In this document: positions 53,414 to 61,122 of the stretch, piece after piece
Numbering within the stretch: the first letter of the stretch is position 1
Layout: each line of letters begins with the position of its first letter
Assembly (NCBI RefSeq): GCF_000023125.1
Contig: NC_013037.1
Span: 6,364,501 to 6,428,500, forward strand
Direction: 5' to 3'
DNA from: Dyadobacter fermentans DSM 18053
GTDB lineage: Bacteria > Bacteroidota > Bacteroidia > Cytophagales > Spirosomataceae
Length of the DNA: 64,000 nucleotides
Translations under genes and position numbers: made by a program
Notes under the pieces: generated by a model
Database searches by the model: none
What the model was told of the DNA's origin: nothing
Seen by the model: the letters and a program-made list of their open reading frames with translations, nothing else

Positions 53414-54462
53414 GCTAGTTTTTCATATTCCAACACGGTGATCTGGCTGCCTTTCATATCCACAAGGCGTTCTTCCTTGAAATCTGAAAGCGTCCGGATC
53501 ACCGTTTCGGTGGCGGTACCTACCATGGAAGCGATATCTTCGCGGGTGACGGCCATCGAAAACGGTTTCGAACGGTCTTCCTGGTAGCGCTGCACCAGCA
53601 TTACCAGCGCCTGCGCCACACGCTTGCGAACCGAATTGTAGGCCAGCTGCAAAAGTCGCTCTTCCCGTTCCTTGATTTCGTTGGAAAGCATCCGGATGAA
53701 CTTGGAAGCCACTTCGCGGTTGCCTTGCAGCAGGTTGAAGAAGTCATCCTTCGGGATCATTGCCACCTCCGATTTTTCCAGCGCAATGGCCGTTTCTTCA
53801 TAAGGGGCGCCGTGCAAAAGGTCGAGATAGCCGAAGAATTCACCTTCTTTCAGCAGGTCGGTAATGTATTCTTTCCCGTTTTCATTTGATTTATAGGCTT
53901 TTACCTTTCCTTTTTGGAGGAAAAAAACGTGGGACGGAAAGCTGCCTTCGGTATAAATCGTTTCCTTTTTACGCAAAATCTTGACCTTCTTATCTTCCGC
54001 CAGCTTCACGATCGGGTCGAATGCCTGCGCTTCTTTAATGAACTGATCCAGGCCTTCGGCTGACCGTTCGAATTGCTTTTTCAGCCGGTCGCTCTTTTTG
54101 AGACGCATTTCGACGGCGTTGAGTAGTTCCACGTCGTCATAGGGCTTGGTGAGGTAATCGTCCGCGCCCATGGTCATGCCCTTGCGGTAATCTTCCTTCT
54201 CTGCCTTGGCGGTGAGGAAGATGAATGGAACGGATGCCGTGCGCTCGTCCTTGCCCAGCATGTGCAGCACGCCGTAGCCGTCCAGTTCGGGCATCATAAT
54301 ATCGCAGATGATGAGATCGGGGAGGTGCTGGGAAGCTTGCTGAACGCCTTCTTTGCCATTTTGGGCGGTTAGTACCTCGTAGTTGGCAAGTTCGAGGATC
54401 TCGGCCGTATTCTCCCGCATTTCGGGGTTGTCTTCAATCAAAAGTATCTTTCTCGTTTCCAA
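53398..54462 (-). CDS. Receiver domain fused to Crp/Fnr-type DNA-binding regulator
   Basis: A 354-residue regulator. Residues 1-120 are a receiver (LLIEDNPEMRE, phospho-acceptor D54 in IICDIMMPELDG, K106 in DYLTKPYDD). Residues about 155-250 are a cyclic-nucleotide-binding fold (KKETIYTEGSFPSHVFFLQK, GEFFGYLDLLHG). Residues about 280-350 are a Crp winged helix. Its recognition helix GTATETVIRTLSDF has the E-x-x-x-R pattern (E319, R323) that reads TGA half-sites in Fnr and Crp. It lacks the N-terminal cysteines of Fnr, so oxygen sensing would come through phosphorylation. The PAS kinase gene lies 17 bp upstream. In effect it joins FixJ- and FixK-like functions. Confidence 0.9.
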   Translation of the reverse strand: METRKILLIEDNPEMRENTAEILELANYEVLTAQNGKEGVQQASQHLPDLIICDIMMPELDGYGVLHMLGKDERTASVPFIFLTAKAEKEDYRKGMTMGADDYLTKPYDDVELLNAVEMRLKKSDRLKKQFERSAEGLDQFIKEAQAFDPIVKLAEDKKVKILRKKETIYTEGSFPSHVFFLQKGKVKAYKSNENGKEYITDLLKEGEFFGYLDLLHGAPYEETAIALEKSEVAMIPKDDFFNLLQGNREVASKFIRMLSNEIKEREERLLQLAYNSVRKRVAQALVMLVQRYQEDRSKPFSMAVTREDIASMVGTATETVIRTLSDFKEERLVDMKGSQITVLEYEKLARMRN

Positions 54463-54479
54463 AATTGGTACGGTTAGTG

Positions 54480-55745
54480 TCAGGAGTCGATTTTAATGGG
54501 TTCGCGGTTAGGCAGCTCCACAAAGAATGTGGTGCCTGTGTTCACTTCGCTCTGGAAGCGCACGGTGCCGCCCATGAGCTCGATGTAGTTTTGTACAATG
54601 TTGAGTCCCAGCCCGGTGCCTTGCGCATTGCCCGCATTGTGGGCGCGGAAAAAACGGTCGAAAATGTGTCCCTGGTCTTTCTCGGGAATACCGATGCCCT
54701 GGTCCTGCACTTCAATGCGGATCAGCCCGCCCCAGTTTTTGATCCTCAGAAAAATGGATTTACCCATTTCCGAATATTTGATCGCATTCGAAAGCAGGTT
54801 AAAAAGCACATTGCGGAGGAGCTGCTTGTCGAGCCAGGCATGGGCTTCGCCTTCGTAGGTGAAGTTCATTTGCTGCCCTTCCTTACAAAGTCCCTTAATC
54901 TCTTCGATCAGGTTTTTACAAAACTCATTCAGGTCGGTGAGCACGGGAATGGCGTGGATTCGGCCTTCTTCCAGCTTGCCGATGGACAGGAAGTCGTTCA
55001 GGATCTCCGTGAGGTTGGTAACAGTGGATTTAATGCGCTGGACGTGCTTCTGGCGCTTTTCTTCGTCCTCGGTGCGGGCGTAGCGGCCAATGAGCGAGGC
55101 CGACGACAGAATAGTCGCCAGCGGTGTACGGAACTCGTGCGAGGCGATTGTCACGAACTGGCTCTTCATATTGTTCAGCTCGCGCTCCTTGGTGAGTGCA
55201 CGCACCACCTCTTCCTGCGACTGCTCAATGCGCTTGATCGCCGCGGCCAGTTCTTCCGTACGCTGCTGCACGCGTTCTTCCAGTTCTGCATTCAGTTTTT
55301 GTATTTCCAGGTTCGCCTCGATAATGCGGCTTTCCTGCTTTTTACGCTCGGTAATGTCAATCACAAAGCTCACGACGAATTCGCCGTCGCTGGTTTTGAA
55401 CGGGCTCAGGCTCACTTCCACCGGGAACTCGGAGCCGTCTTTGCGCCGGGCAAAAAGGTCCATCATATGTCCCATACCGCGCGCCCTGGGCGCTTCCAGG
55501 TATTCGTCGCGGTAGCCCACGTGGTTTCTGTTAAACCGTTGGGGGATCAGCGTTTCCACTTTCCGGCCGATCAGCTCGCGATCGGTGTAACCGAAAAGCT
55601 CCTTCGCTTTGGGGTTAAGCATTACAATGTTTGCCTGTTTGTCCACCACCACGATCCCTTCGGTCGCGTGTTTGAACAGGGCATCCAGCATCTCGATATG
55701 CCGTGTCATCACCTGCGTATGAATTAAAATATCCGTATCAAACAT
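54480..55745 (-). CDS. Soluble PAS histidine kinase, FixL-like candidate oxygen sensor
   Basis: A 421-residue kinase with no membrane segment. A PAS domain (about 25-130) has LIPQRFNRNHVGYRDEYLEA; His75 aligns with the proximal haem ligand of FixL, including the two Tyr that follow. After it come a coiled coil, HisKA (IASHEFRTPLATILSSASLI, His203) and HATPase (NVLFNLLSNAIKYS, GTGLGLNIVQNYIELMGG). The FixL distal Arg position is uncertain, with His in GMGHMMDLF. Many non-haem PAS domains share parts of this pattern, so haem binding is a hypothesis. A GTG at 55772 would add nine residues. Next to hemN and the receiver-Crp regulator. Confidence 0.85.
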   Translation of the reverse strand: MFDTDILIHTQVMTRHIEMLDALFKHATEGIVVVDKQANIVMLNPKAKELFGYTDRELIGRKVETLIPQRFNRNHVGYRDEYLEAPRARGMGHMMDLFARRKDGSEFPVEVSLSPFKTSDGEFVVSFVIDITERKKQESRIIEANLEIQKLNAELEERVQQRTEELAAAIKRIEQSQEEVVRALTKERELNNMKSQFVTIASHEFRTPLATILSSASLIGRYARTEDEEKRQKHVQRIKSTVTNLTEILNDFLSIGKLEEGRIHAIPVLTDLNEFCKNLIEEIKGLCKEGQQMNFTYEGEAHAWLDKQLLRNVLFNLLSNAIKYSEMGKSIFLRIKNWGGLIRIEVQDQGIGIPEKDQGHIFDRFFRAHNAGNAQGTGLGLNIVQNYIELMGGTVRFQSEVNTGTTFFVELPNREPIKIDS

Positions 55746-55787
55746 ACCAAAGTACAGGACACAGGTGAACACCGCAAGAATTCATGA

Positions 55788-57152
55788 TTAAACTGTTTGG
55801 CTGAATAGCGTGGTTTGAGGTAAATCCGTCCATAAACGGGCGTCGAATGCCATGCACACATTGCGCACGAAAGCCTTGCCTTTTTCTGTGATCCTCAGGC
55901 GGAAAGGCTCCACTTCAACGAGCCCGTCGAACTCCATTTCCGACAATCTTTCGAGGGCCTGATATACTTCCATGCACACTTCCGACGTGCTGGCCCAGGA
56001 AGTTTCAAAACCGGTCATGAGGCGGAGAATGTGTTTTCGCATGATGAGGTCTTCGCGGCTCAGCTCATGGCCGCGGAATACCGGCAGTTCGCCGGCGGCG
56101 AGTTTTTTGTAGTAATCTTCTACTTTCTTCTCATTTTGGGCATAGCCCCACCACGAATCGGAAATGGACGATGCGCCCAGGCCGATCAGCAGCTGCGTGC
56201 GGGTGTCGGTATAGCCCATGAAATTCCGGTGAAGGCGCTCCTCGGTGGATGCCTTATAGAGCTCGTCGGTGCGGAGTGCAAAATGGTCCATGCCGATATC
56301 CTCGTAACCCGCCAGTTCCAGCGCGCTGCGGCCGGCTTCGTAAATCGCCATCTTGTGATCGGCATCGGGCAAATCCTGTTCCGTGTAGCTCCGCTGGCCG
56401 GGTTTGATCCAGGGCACATGCGCGTAGCTGTAAAATGCAATGCGGTCGGGGCGGAGCTGGATCACGCGCAGCATGGTTTGCATCATCGAGCAGTTTTTCT
56501 GCTGCGGCAATCCGTACACAATGTCATAGTTGACGGACGTGAAGCCGATTTCGCGGGCTTTCAGCGTGAGGTGTTTTACCTGCTCGAACGTCTGGTGCCG
56601 GTTGATCATCGCCAGCACCACCGGGTTGAAATCCTGCACGCCAATGCTGATCCTGCGGAAACCGACGGAATACAGCGCTTCCAGATGCGCGTCGGTAGTG
56701 TTTCCGGGGTGCGCTTCGAAGCCGAAACGGGCGTCGGTATGCACATAAGCCTTGTCGAGCAGGCCTTTAACGAGGTTTACCAGATTTTCAGGACTAAAAA
56801 ACGTAGGCGTGCCGCCGCCGAGGTGTAATTCCCGGATCACCGGCTTTTCATCCCCGAACAGCTCGCAGTACATGCTCCATTCCTTCAAAACGGCCTGGAT
56901 ATATTTGCTTTCAACAGCGTGATTGATCGTGATCCGTGTATTGCAGCCGCAATAGGTGCAAAGGCTTTCGCAAAACGGCAGGTGGATGTATAAACTGATC
57001 CCTTCCTTTTGGTTTGAAACCGTGAATGCATCCCGCACCAGTTCTTTCCATTTGCTAATGGCAGGAGGGGTTTTCTGCCAGTACGGAACGGTCGGGTAGC
57101 TGGTGTACCGTGGCCCCGGGATGTTATATTTGAATAGCAGGTCCTTGTCCAT
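55788..57152 (-). CDS. hemN: Oxygen-independent coproporphyrinogen III oxidase
   Basis: A 454-residue radical-SAM enzyme that makes protoporphyrinogen IX without oxygen. The Fe-S/SAM motif is FCESLCTYCGCN (C61, C65, C68, extra C70). The N-terminal KYNIPGPRYTSYPTVPYW and the GGGTPTF motif (HLGGGTPTFFSPENLVNLVK) are typical. The ATG at 57152 is the natural HemN start. Located in the cbb3 gene block, which needs haem at low oxygen, with an Fnr-like box upstream. Confidence 0.93.
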   Translation of the reverse strand: MDKDLLFKYNIPGPRYTSYPTVPYWQKTPPAISKWKELVRDAFTVSNQKEGISLYIHLPFCESLCTYCGCNTRITINHAVESKYIQAVLKEWSMYCELFGDEKPVIRELHLGGGTPTFFSPENLVNLVKGLLDKAYVHTDARFGFEAHPGNTTDAHLEALYSVGFRRISIGVQDFNPVVLAMINRHQTFEQVKHLTLKAREIGFTSVNYDIVYGLPQQKNCSMMQTMLRVIQLRPDRIAFYSYAHVPWIKPGQRSYTEQDLPDADHKMAIYEAGRSALELAGYEDIGMDHFALRTDELYKASTEERLHRNFMGYTDTRTQLLIGLGASSISDSWWGYAQNEKKVEDYYKKLAAGELPVFRGHELSREDLIMRKHILRLMTGFETSWASTSEVCMEVYQALERLSEMEFDGLVEVEPFRLRITEKGKAFVRNVCMAFDARLWTDLPQTTLFSQTV

Positions 57153-57181
57153 TGTTGAAAGTTTTGATGTAGATGATAAAT

Positions 57182-57225
57182 CAAAACTACCCACACGCCG
57201 AAGGGAAAAACATGACTTTTATCAT
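57182..57225 (-). promoter_or_regulatory. hemN promoter: Fnr-like box and -7 element
   Basis: On the minus strand, a perfect palindrome ATGA-N6-TCAT (57212-57225) precedes an exact -7 element TAGTTTTG (57182-57189). The centre is 36.5 bp from the end of the -7 element, which puts it near -41.5 if transcription starts about 5 bp after. The block GTCATG-N19-GGTAGTTTTGA is repeated upstream of ccoS. A second inverted repeat, GTTTTGAT-N11-ATCAAAAC, overlaps the start region. Confidence 0.6.
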
Positions 57226-57254
57226 TCGAAAAACAGACTTCTAACCGGCTTTTA

Positions 57255-58016
57255 TCAGCGCGGAACGCCGGCACCGCCCCGCTCACGCGTCACAAGTGCC
57301 GGTGTGGCGGGATTCAGCGGCAGATCGTGATTTCGTGCGAATGATTGGCGTGGGTGGGGTAGGAGGAGGGCATCAGGCCGCGCGCGACGAGCCATACGCC
57401 CGCAATGGCCATGAGTATGGGAGTAAGCTTGCGGATGCGGGTCCCGCAGCGCGGGGGTAAATTGCAGTTTCGCGAAGCCCAGCAAAAGCATGGCAGGCAT
57501 GGTGCCAAGCCCGAACAACGCCATAAATGCCGCGCTGGCCCAGGCATGGCCGGTGGCAACGGAGCTCATCAGGGCCATGTACACCATTCCGCAAGGGACG
57601 GCGCCATTGAGCATGCCGAGCAGCACCATGCTCGGTAGATCTGTTTTTTTTATGTAAACACCCATCTTTTGCTTCACGCGGCCGATAGCCCGCTGCCAGA
57701 ACAGCGGCATGTGCAGCCGCTGCCCGAGTGCCGAAGGCCAGACAGTGTAACCCACCATGGCGATGCCGATGGCGACGGATGCGTACCGCAGCACGCCAAG
57801 CCAGCCCAGTGAGGCACCCAATGTACCCACCAGCAGGCCAAACAGCGCATAGGTGAATGCGCGGCCCGTGTGGTAGGCAAGCACGCCGGCCACCTGCCGC
57901 GCACGCGAGCCTTTGTGCACGGGTAACGCGAGCGCGATGGGCCCGCACATGCCTACACAATGGAAGCTGCTGATAAGCCCCATCGACACGGCGAGGTATG
58001 GCAGGACGGAGATCAT
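57255..58016 (-). CDS. SafE/TauE-type membrane protein with a frameshifted C-terminus
   Basis: A membrane protein often placed with cbb3 genes in Bacteroidota (SafE/TauE or CcoI-associated type). It starts PYLAVSMGLISSFHCVGMCG with HCxxMCGP and has about six membrane helices. After KLQFTPALR the frame goes into non-family text ending 57255. The next frame reads RIRKLTPILMAIAGVWLVAR and stops at 57314, a normal family end. Removing one G from the GGG at 57443-57445 (plus strand CCC) restores a sensible protein of about 233 residues. Confidence 0.75.
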   Translation of the reverse strand: MISVLPYLAVSMGLISSFHCVGMCGPIALALPVHKGSRARQVAGVLAYHTGRAFTYALFGLLVGTLGASLGWLGVLRYASVAIGIAMVGYTVWPSALGQRLHMPLFWQRAIGRVKQKMGVYIKKTDLPSMVLLGMLNGAVPCGMVYMALMSSVATGHAWASAAFMALFGLGTMPAMLLLGFAKLQFTPALRDPHPQAYSHTHGHCGRMARRARPDALLLPHPRQSFARNHDLPLNPATPALVTRERGGAGVPR

Positions 58017-58018
58017 CG

Positions 58019-58462
58019 TCAGTGCGCGATCACAACCACCCCCTCGTTCCAGAAGGTTTCGTTGTTGCCTTTCCAGTCGACCTGGATTTTATAACGCCCC
58101 GCCGGGATTTGCGACAATGCGACGCTTTGCCCGTGGTCCTTCGCCTCGATCGCGAACTGGCGGTCGTTGCGGTCGTCGGACGGGCAGTACATGCGGATCA
58201 GGCCTGAAATGGCCGAATCGGCCACCGTTGCCGGATAATGGATCTGTAAATCGCTTTCTGTAACGGTCCACGAGAGCGGTTCGGCCAATGCGGAGGCGCG
58301 TGCGGCCTTGTCGATCTTGCCCTGGAATTTCAGCTCTTCTTCGTAGTAATGGTCCGTTACGAGGTCTATCTTCTGTCCTGCGCTCATGCCTACCAGCAGC
58401 AAGATCATTGATATAAAGCTGACGTAGACTGCGGCAATGAGGGCTTTCCAATTCATTTTCAT
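58019..58462 (-). CDS. ccoH: CcoH/FixH-like cbb3 assembly protein
   Basis: A 147-residue protein with one N-terminal membrane helix (ALIAAVYVSFISMILLLVGM) and a periplasmic domain (DHYYEEELKFQGKIDKAARA). FixH family members are needed for cbb3 oxidase assembly together with CcoG and CcoI. It lies 24 bp after ccoG and 2 bp before the SafE-type gene, so the block is an operon. Confidence 0.85.
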   Translation of the reverse strand: MKMNWKALIAAVYVSFISMILLLVGMSAGQKIDLVTDHYYEEELKFQGKIDKAARASALAEPLSWTVTESDLQIHYPATVADSAISGLIRMYCPSDDRNDRQFAIEAKDHGQSVALSQIPAGRYKIQVDWKGNNETFWNEGVVVIAH

Positions 58463-58486
58463 CGTGTTCTGGTATGAGGTTAATAC

Positions 58487-59926
58487 TTATTCTTCCGGTG
58501 CGATAAATGTAGTCTCGATCGTTTCGAGCTGCCGGTCGCCCTGCGACAGGGATAGTTTTACCACCGTTTTGCGGCTTTTCAGTTCCGTTTTTGGAATAAT
58601 CACAAACACGGTCCCCTCGGACATCCCCGCGGCGTCGAGCGTCAGGTCGGGTGACCCGGCGAACAGCAGCTTTCCGTGCGGGGAGTCGAGGCGAATGGAG
58701 GGTTTGATGATGCGATTGGTTTTGTTGAATATCTTGAATGTGTACAAGTTGCTGATCGTGCCGTCGCTGTTTTCGATGTAGCGGCTGCCGGGCGCGCGGA
58801 ACAGCGTGGTCTGAGTATCGGTGCGCGTAGCCACCACAAATCCCAAAGCCGACCAGAGCAGCACCAGCACAGCCGCATAGCCCCACGTTCGCGGGGTGAT
58901 TACCTTCGTGGTTTTCTTAACAATGGCATTCTCGGACGTGTAGCGGATCAGCCCCCGGTCGAACCCGACCTTGTCCATGATCGCATCGCAGGCGTCGATG
59001 CACGCGGTACAGTTTACGCATTCCATCTGGGTGCCGTTGCGGATGTCGATGCCCGTCGGGCACACGGCCACGCATTGGAAGCAGTTGATACAGTCGCCTT
59101 CCGTACGGTCGGAGCCTTTGTGCAGCTTTCCGCGCGGTTCGCCGCGCTCGTGGTCGTAGGCTACGTTAATCGAGTTGCGGTCGAGCAGCACACTTTGCAG
59201 GCGGCCGTAGGGGCACACCACCGTACACGCCTGCTCGCGCAGCCAGGCGAAGTTCCAGTAGAAAACCGCCGTGAAAAGCACAATGCCCGAAAACAGGCCG
59301 ATATGCGCTTCGATGGGTTCGGAAATGATTTTGGACAACTCATCCGTGCCCAGCACATAAGCGAGCAGCAGGTTGGCAATGGCGAAGGATACGATCAGGA
59401 AGAGGGTGTATTTCAAACCCTTTTTCATGATTTTTTCCGGTGTCCAGGGTGCTTTGTCCAGCAGTTTCTGCTTACCGGCGTCGCCTTCAATGGCATATTC
59501 GATTTTGCGGAAAACCATTTCCATAAAAACCGTCTGCGGGCACGCCCAGCCACACCATAACCGACCGAAGACCGTCGTGAACAGCACGATGAACACGAAA
59601 AACGACAGCATCGTAAGCCCGAACAGCCAGTAGTCCTGCGGCCCGATAAAAACACCGAAAACAATGAATTTCCTTTCAATCACATTCAACAGCACGAGCT
59701 GCTGCCCATCGATCCGGATGAACGGAACGATGAACAGCAGCGCGATGATCGCTATGCTGAATGCCACACGGCGGTTATGCCACTTACCTTCGGGCCGTTG
59801 CGGGTACAAGGGACGTGTTTCTGATTTTAAACTTCGGCTGTCGGCAATCGGCTGTCGGCTTTTTTGCTTTCCCCCCAAGCCATTCATATCTGTCGTTTCC
59901 ATTTCTACCTCATCTTTCCGGATCAT
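58487..59926 (-). CDS. ccoG: CcoG/RdxA cbb3 accessory Fe-S protein
   Basis: A 479-residue inner-membrane protein: five hydrophobic segments, CGWACPQTVFMEM near residue 125, ACTVVCPYGRLQSVLLD, then two [4Fe-4S] motifs, CINCFQCVAVCP and CVNCTACIDAC. CcoG is a copper-handling assembly factor of cbb3 oxidase. The N-terminal segment KSRQPIADSRSLKSE has an inverted repeat arm in its DNA. Starts 3 bp after the ccoP stop. Confidence 0.92.
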   Translation of the reverse strand: MIRKDEVEMETTDMNGLGGKQKSRQPIADSRSLKSETRPLYPQRPEGKWHNRRVAFSIAIIALLFIVPFIRIDGQQLVLLNVIERKFIVFGVFIGPQDYWLFGLTMLSFFVFIVLFTTVFGRLWCGWACPQTVFMEMVFRKIEYAIEGDAGKQKLLDKAPWTPEKIMKKGLKYTLFLIVSFAIANLLLAYVLGTDELSKIISEPIEAHIGLFSGIVLFTAVFYWNFAWLREQACTVVCPYGRLQSVLLDRNSINVAYDHERGEPRGKLHKGSDRTEGDCINCFQCVAVCPTGIDIRNGTQMECVNCTACIDACDAIMDKVGFDRGLIRYTSENAIVKKTTKVITPRTWGYAAVLVLLWSALGFVVATRTDTQTTLFRAPGSRYIENSDGTISNLYTFKIFNKTNRIIKPSIRLDSPHGKLLFAGSPDLTLDAAGMSEGTVFVIIPKTELKSRKTVVKLSLSQGDRQLETIETTFIAPEE

Positions 59927-59970
59927 CGATCATTTCTCAACAGCCGACAGCTGATCGCCGACAGCCGAAG
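59832..59970. repeat. 28-bp inverted repeat at the ccoP-ccoG junction
   Basis: Arms 59832-59859 and 59943-59970 match in 26 of 28 positions as reverse complements (GCCGACAGC units). One arm encodes ADSRSL-type text in the CcoG N-terminus, the other ETSAVGDQLSAVE in the CcoP C-terminus. The 83-bp spacer contains the ccoP stop and ccoG start. It could fold in mRNA and affect ccoG translation. Confidence 0.8.
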
Positions 59971-60970
59971 TTTCTACCAGTTCGCCTTGCGGCTCTTTCG
60001 CATTGGCTGGTTTGGTGCCTTTGAGTGAGATCACGTAGCTCGCTACCTTCTGAATGTCGGTAGGTGAGAGTTGTTTTTCCCAGGAGATCATCCCTTTTTC
60101 AGGCACACCGTATTTAATCACTTTGAATACATTCTGAATGCCGCCGCCATGCAGCCAGTAGTCGTCCGTCAGGTTGGGGCCTACCGTGCCGCCGCCGTCG
60201 GCTCCGTGGCATGCGGTACATTTTTCCTGGAAGATTTTCTGCCCGGCGTCCACACCTGCCTTGTCGCTGAGGAGCGTCACGGAGTTTTCGTCCATGCTGG
60301 CACCCACTTTTTCCATGTAGGCCTTCTTCTCGGCTTCGGCTGTTGCGATTTCCTTTTCAAGCTCCGCGATTTGCAGGTCGCCCAGGCCGCTGAAATAGTA
60401 GGCCGAGTAAACTACGGCAATGAAAATGGTGGTGTAAAACAGGAATTGCAGCCAGGGGGGCATCCGGTTATCAAGCTCCTGAATGCCGTCGTAGTCATGC
60501 CCGTCGATCAGAATATCCCTTTCATCCTTCACCGACACGCTGATACCCCGGAATTTTTTCCACCAATGCGCGCTGAAAACGTGGGTAGGCACCTGGTTGG
60601 AAGCATGGGCCGACTTGTTGAGCACGTTCATCGCCGAGGCCAGCAGGATACCCAGCTGAATGATGATGAACACCAATGCACCCAGCAACACATAAAGGAT
60701 CAGGTCCAGCTCGGTAACGGCACGGACTTTCTGCGTGGCATCCTGCGCCGAAGCCGGCAATGCAATGCAGCCAAGCAGGATGAGCGACAGCAGCGTCTTC
60801 GTCGCGATACCGTCGTTCAACGGAATGCTGCGCATTTTATCGAGCTTCTTGTTATCGAGCCCCCACACATAAATGAGCAGGCCAACGAAAAAAACAAAGA
60901 ATATCAGTAGCGAGATGAGCGGATAAATGCCCACGCCGGCGATGGTTTCGAGGTAGTTGCGGAATTTCAT
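59930..60970 (-). CDS. ccoP: cbb3 oxidase subunit, CcoQ-CcoP-like, single haem c
   Basis: A 346-residue membrane protein. The N-terminal helix GIYPLISLLIFFVFFVGLLI with WGLDNKKLDKMRSIPLND resembles CcoQ. A CcoP N-terminal helix and a cytochrome c domain follow, with one haem site only, CTACH (C251, C254, H255), and a Met in EKGMISWEKQ. Usual CcoP is diheme, so this is a monoheme form with CcoQ fused. It passes electrons to the oxidase core. Follows ccoNO after about 147 bp. Confidence 0.88.
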   Translation of the reverse strand: MKFRNYLETIAGVGIYPLISLLIFFVFFVGLLIYVWGLDNKKLDKMRSIPLNDGIATKTLLSLILLGCIALPASAQDATQKVRAVTELDLILYVLLGALVFIIIQLGILLASAMNVLNKSAHASNQVPTHVFSAHWWKKFRGISVSVKDERDILIDGHDYDGIQELDNRMPPWLQFLFYTTIFIAVVYSAYYFSGLGDLQIAELEKEIATAEAEKKAYMEKVGASMDENSVTLLSDKAGVDAGQKIFQEKCTACHGADGGGTVGPNLTDDYWLHGGGIQNVFKVIKYGVPEKGMISWEKQLSPTDIQKVASYVISLKGTKPANAKEPQGELVETSAVGDQLSAVEK

Positions 60971-60980
60971 AGAAGTTTAA

Positions 60981-61122
60981 TTTTGAATGATTGAATGATT
61001 GAATGACTGAATAAGTATGGATTATAAATGGACCGATCGGGTTTTGAAACTTTACAAGTGCCTGGACTTTCATTCAGCTATTCAATCATTCAATCATTCG
61101 GTCATTCAATCATTCACTCATT
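60981..61122. repeat. Inverted octamer minisatellite between ccoNO and ccoP
   Basis: Left arm 60985-61016: GAATGATT, GAATGATT, GAATGACT, GAATAAGT. Right arm 61071-61122: about six CATTCAAT-type octamers that run over the ccoNO stop (61118-61120). Same construction as 29613-29748. In mRNA the arms could form a stem between the two cistrons. Confidence 0.8.

Noticed and set aside
54465..55727. 420-codon plus-strand frame opposite the PAS kinase
   Set aside because: Antisense shadow; the minus strand has clear HisKA, HATPase and PAS motifs.
59832..59970. Inverted repeat at ccoP-ccoG as a transcription terminator
   Set aside because: Arms are 83 bp apart, inside coding sequence, with no T-tract, and ccoG is in the same operon.
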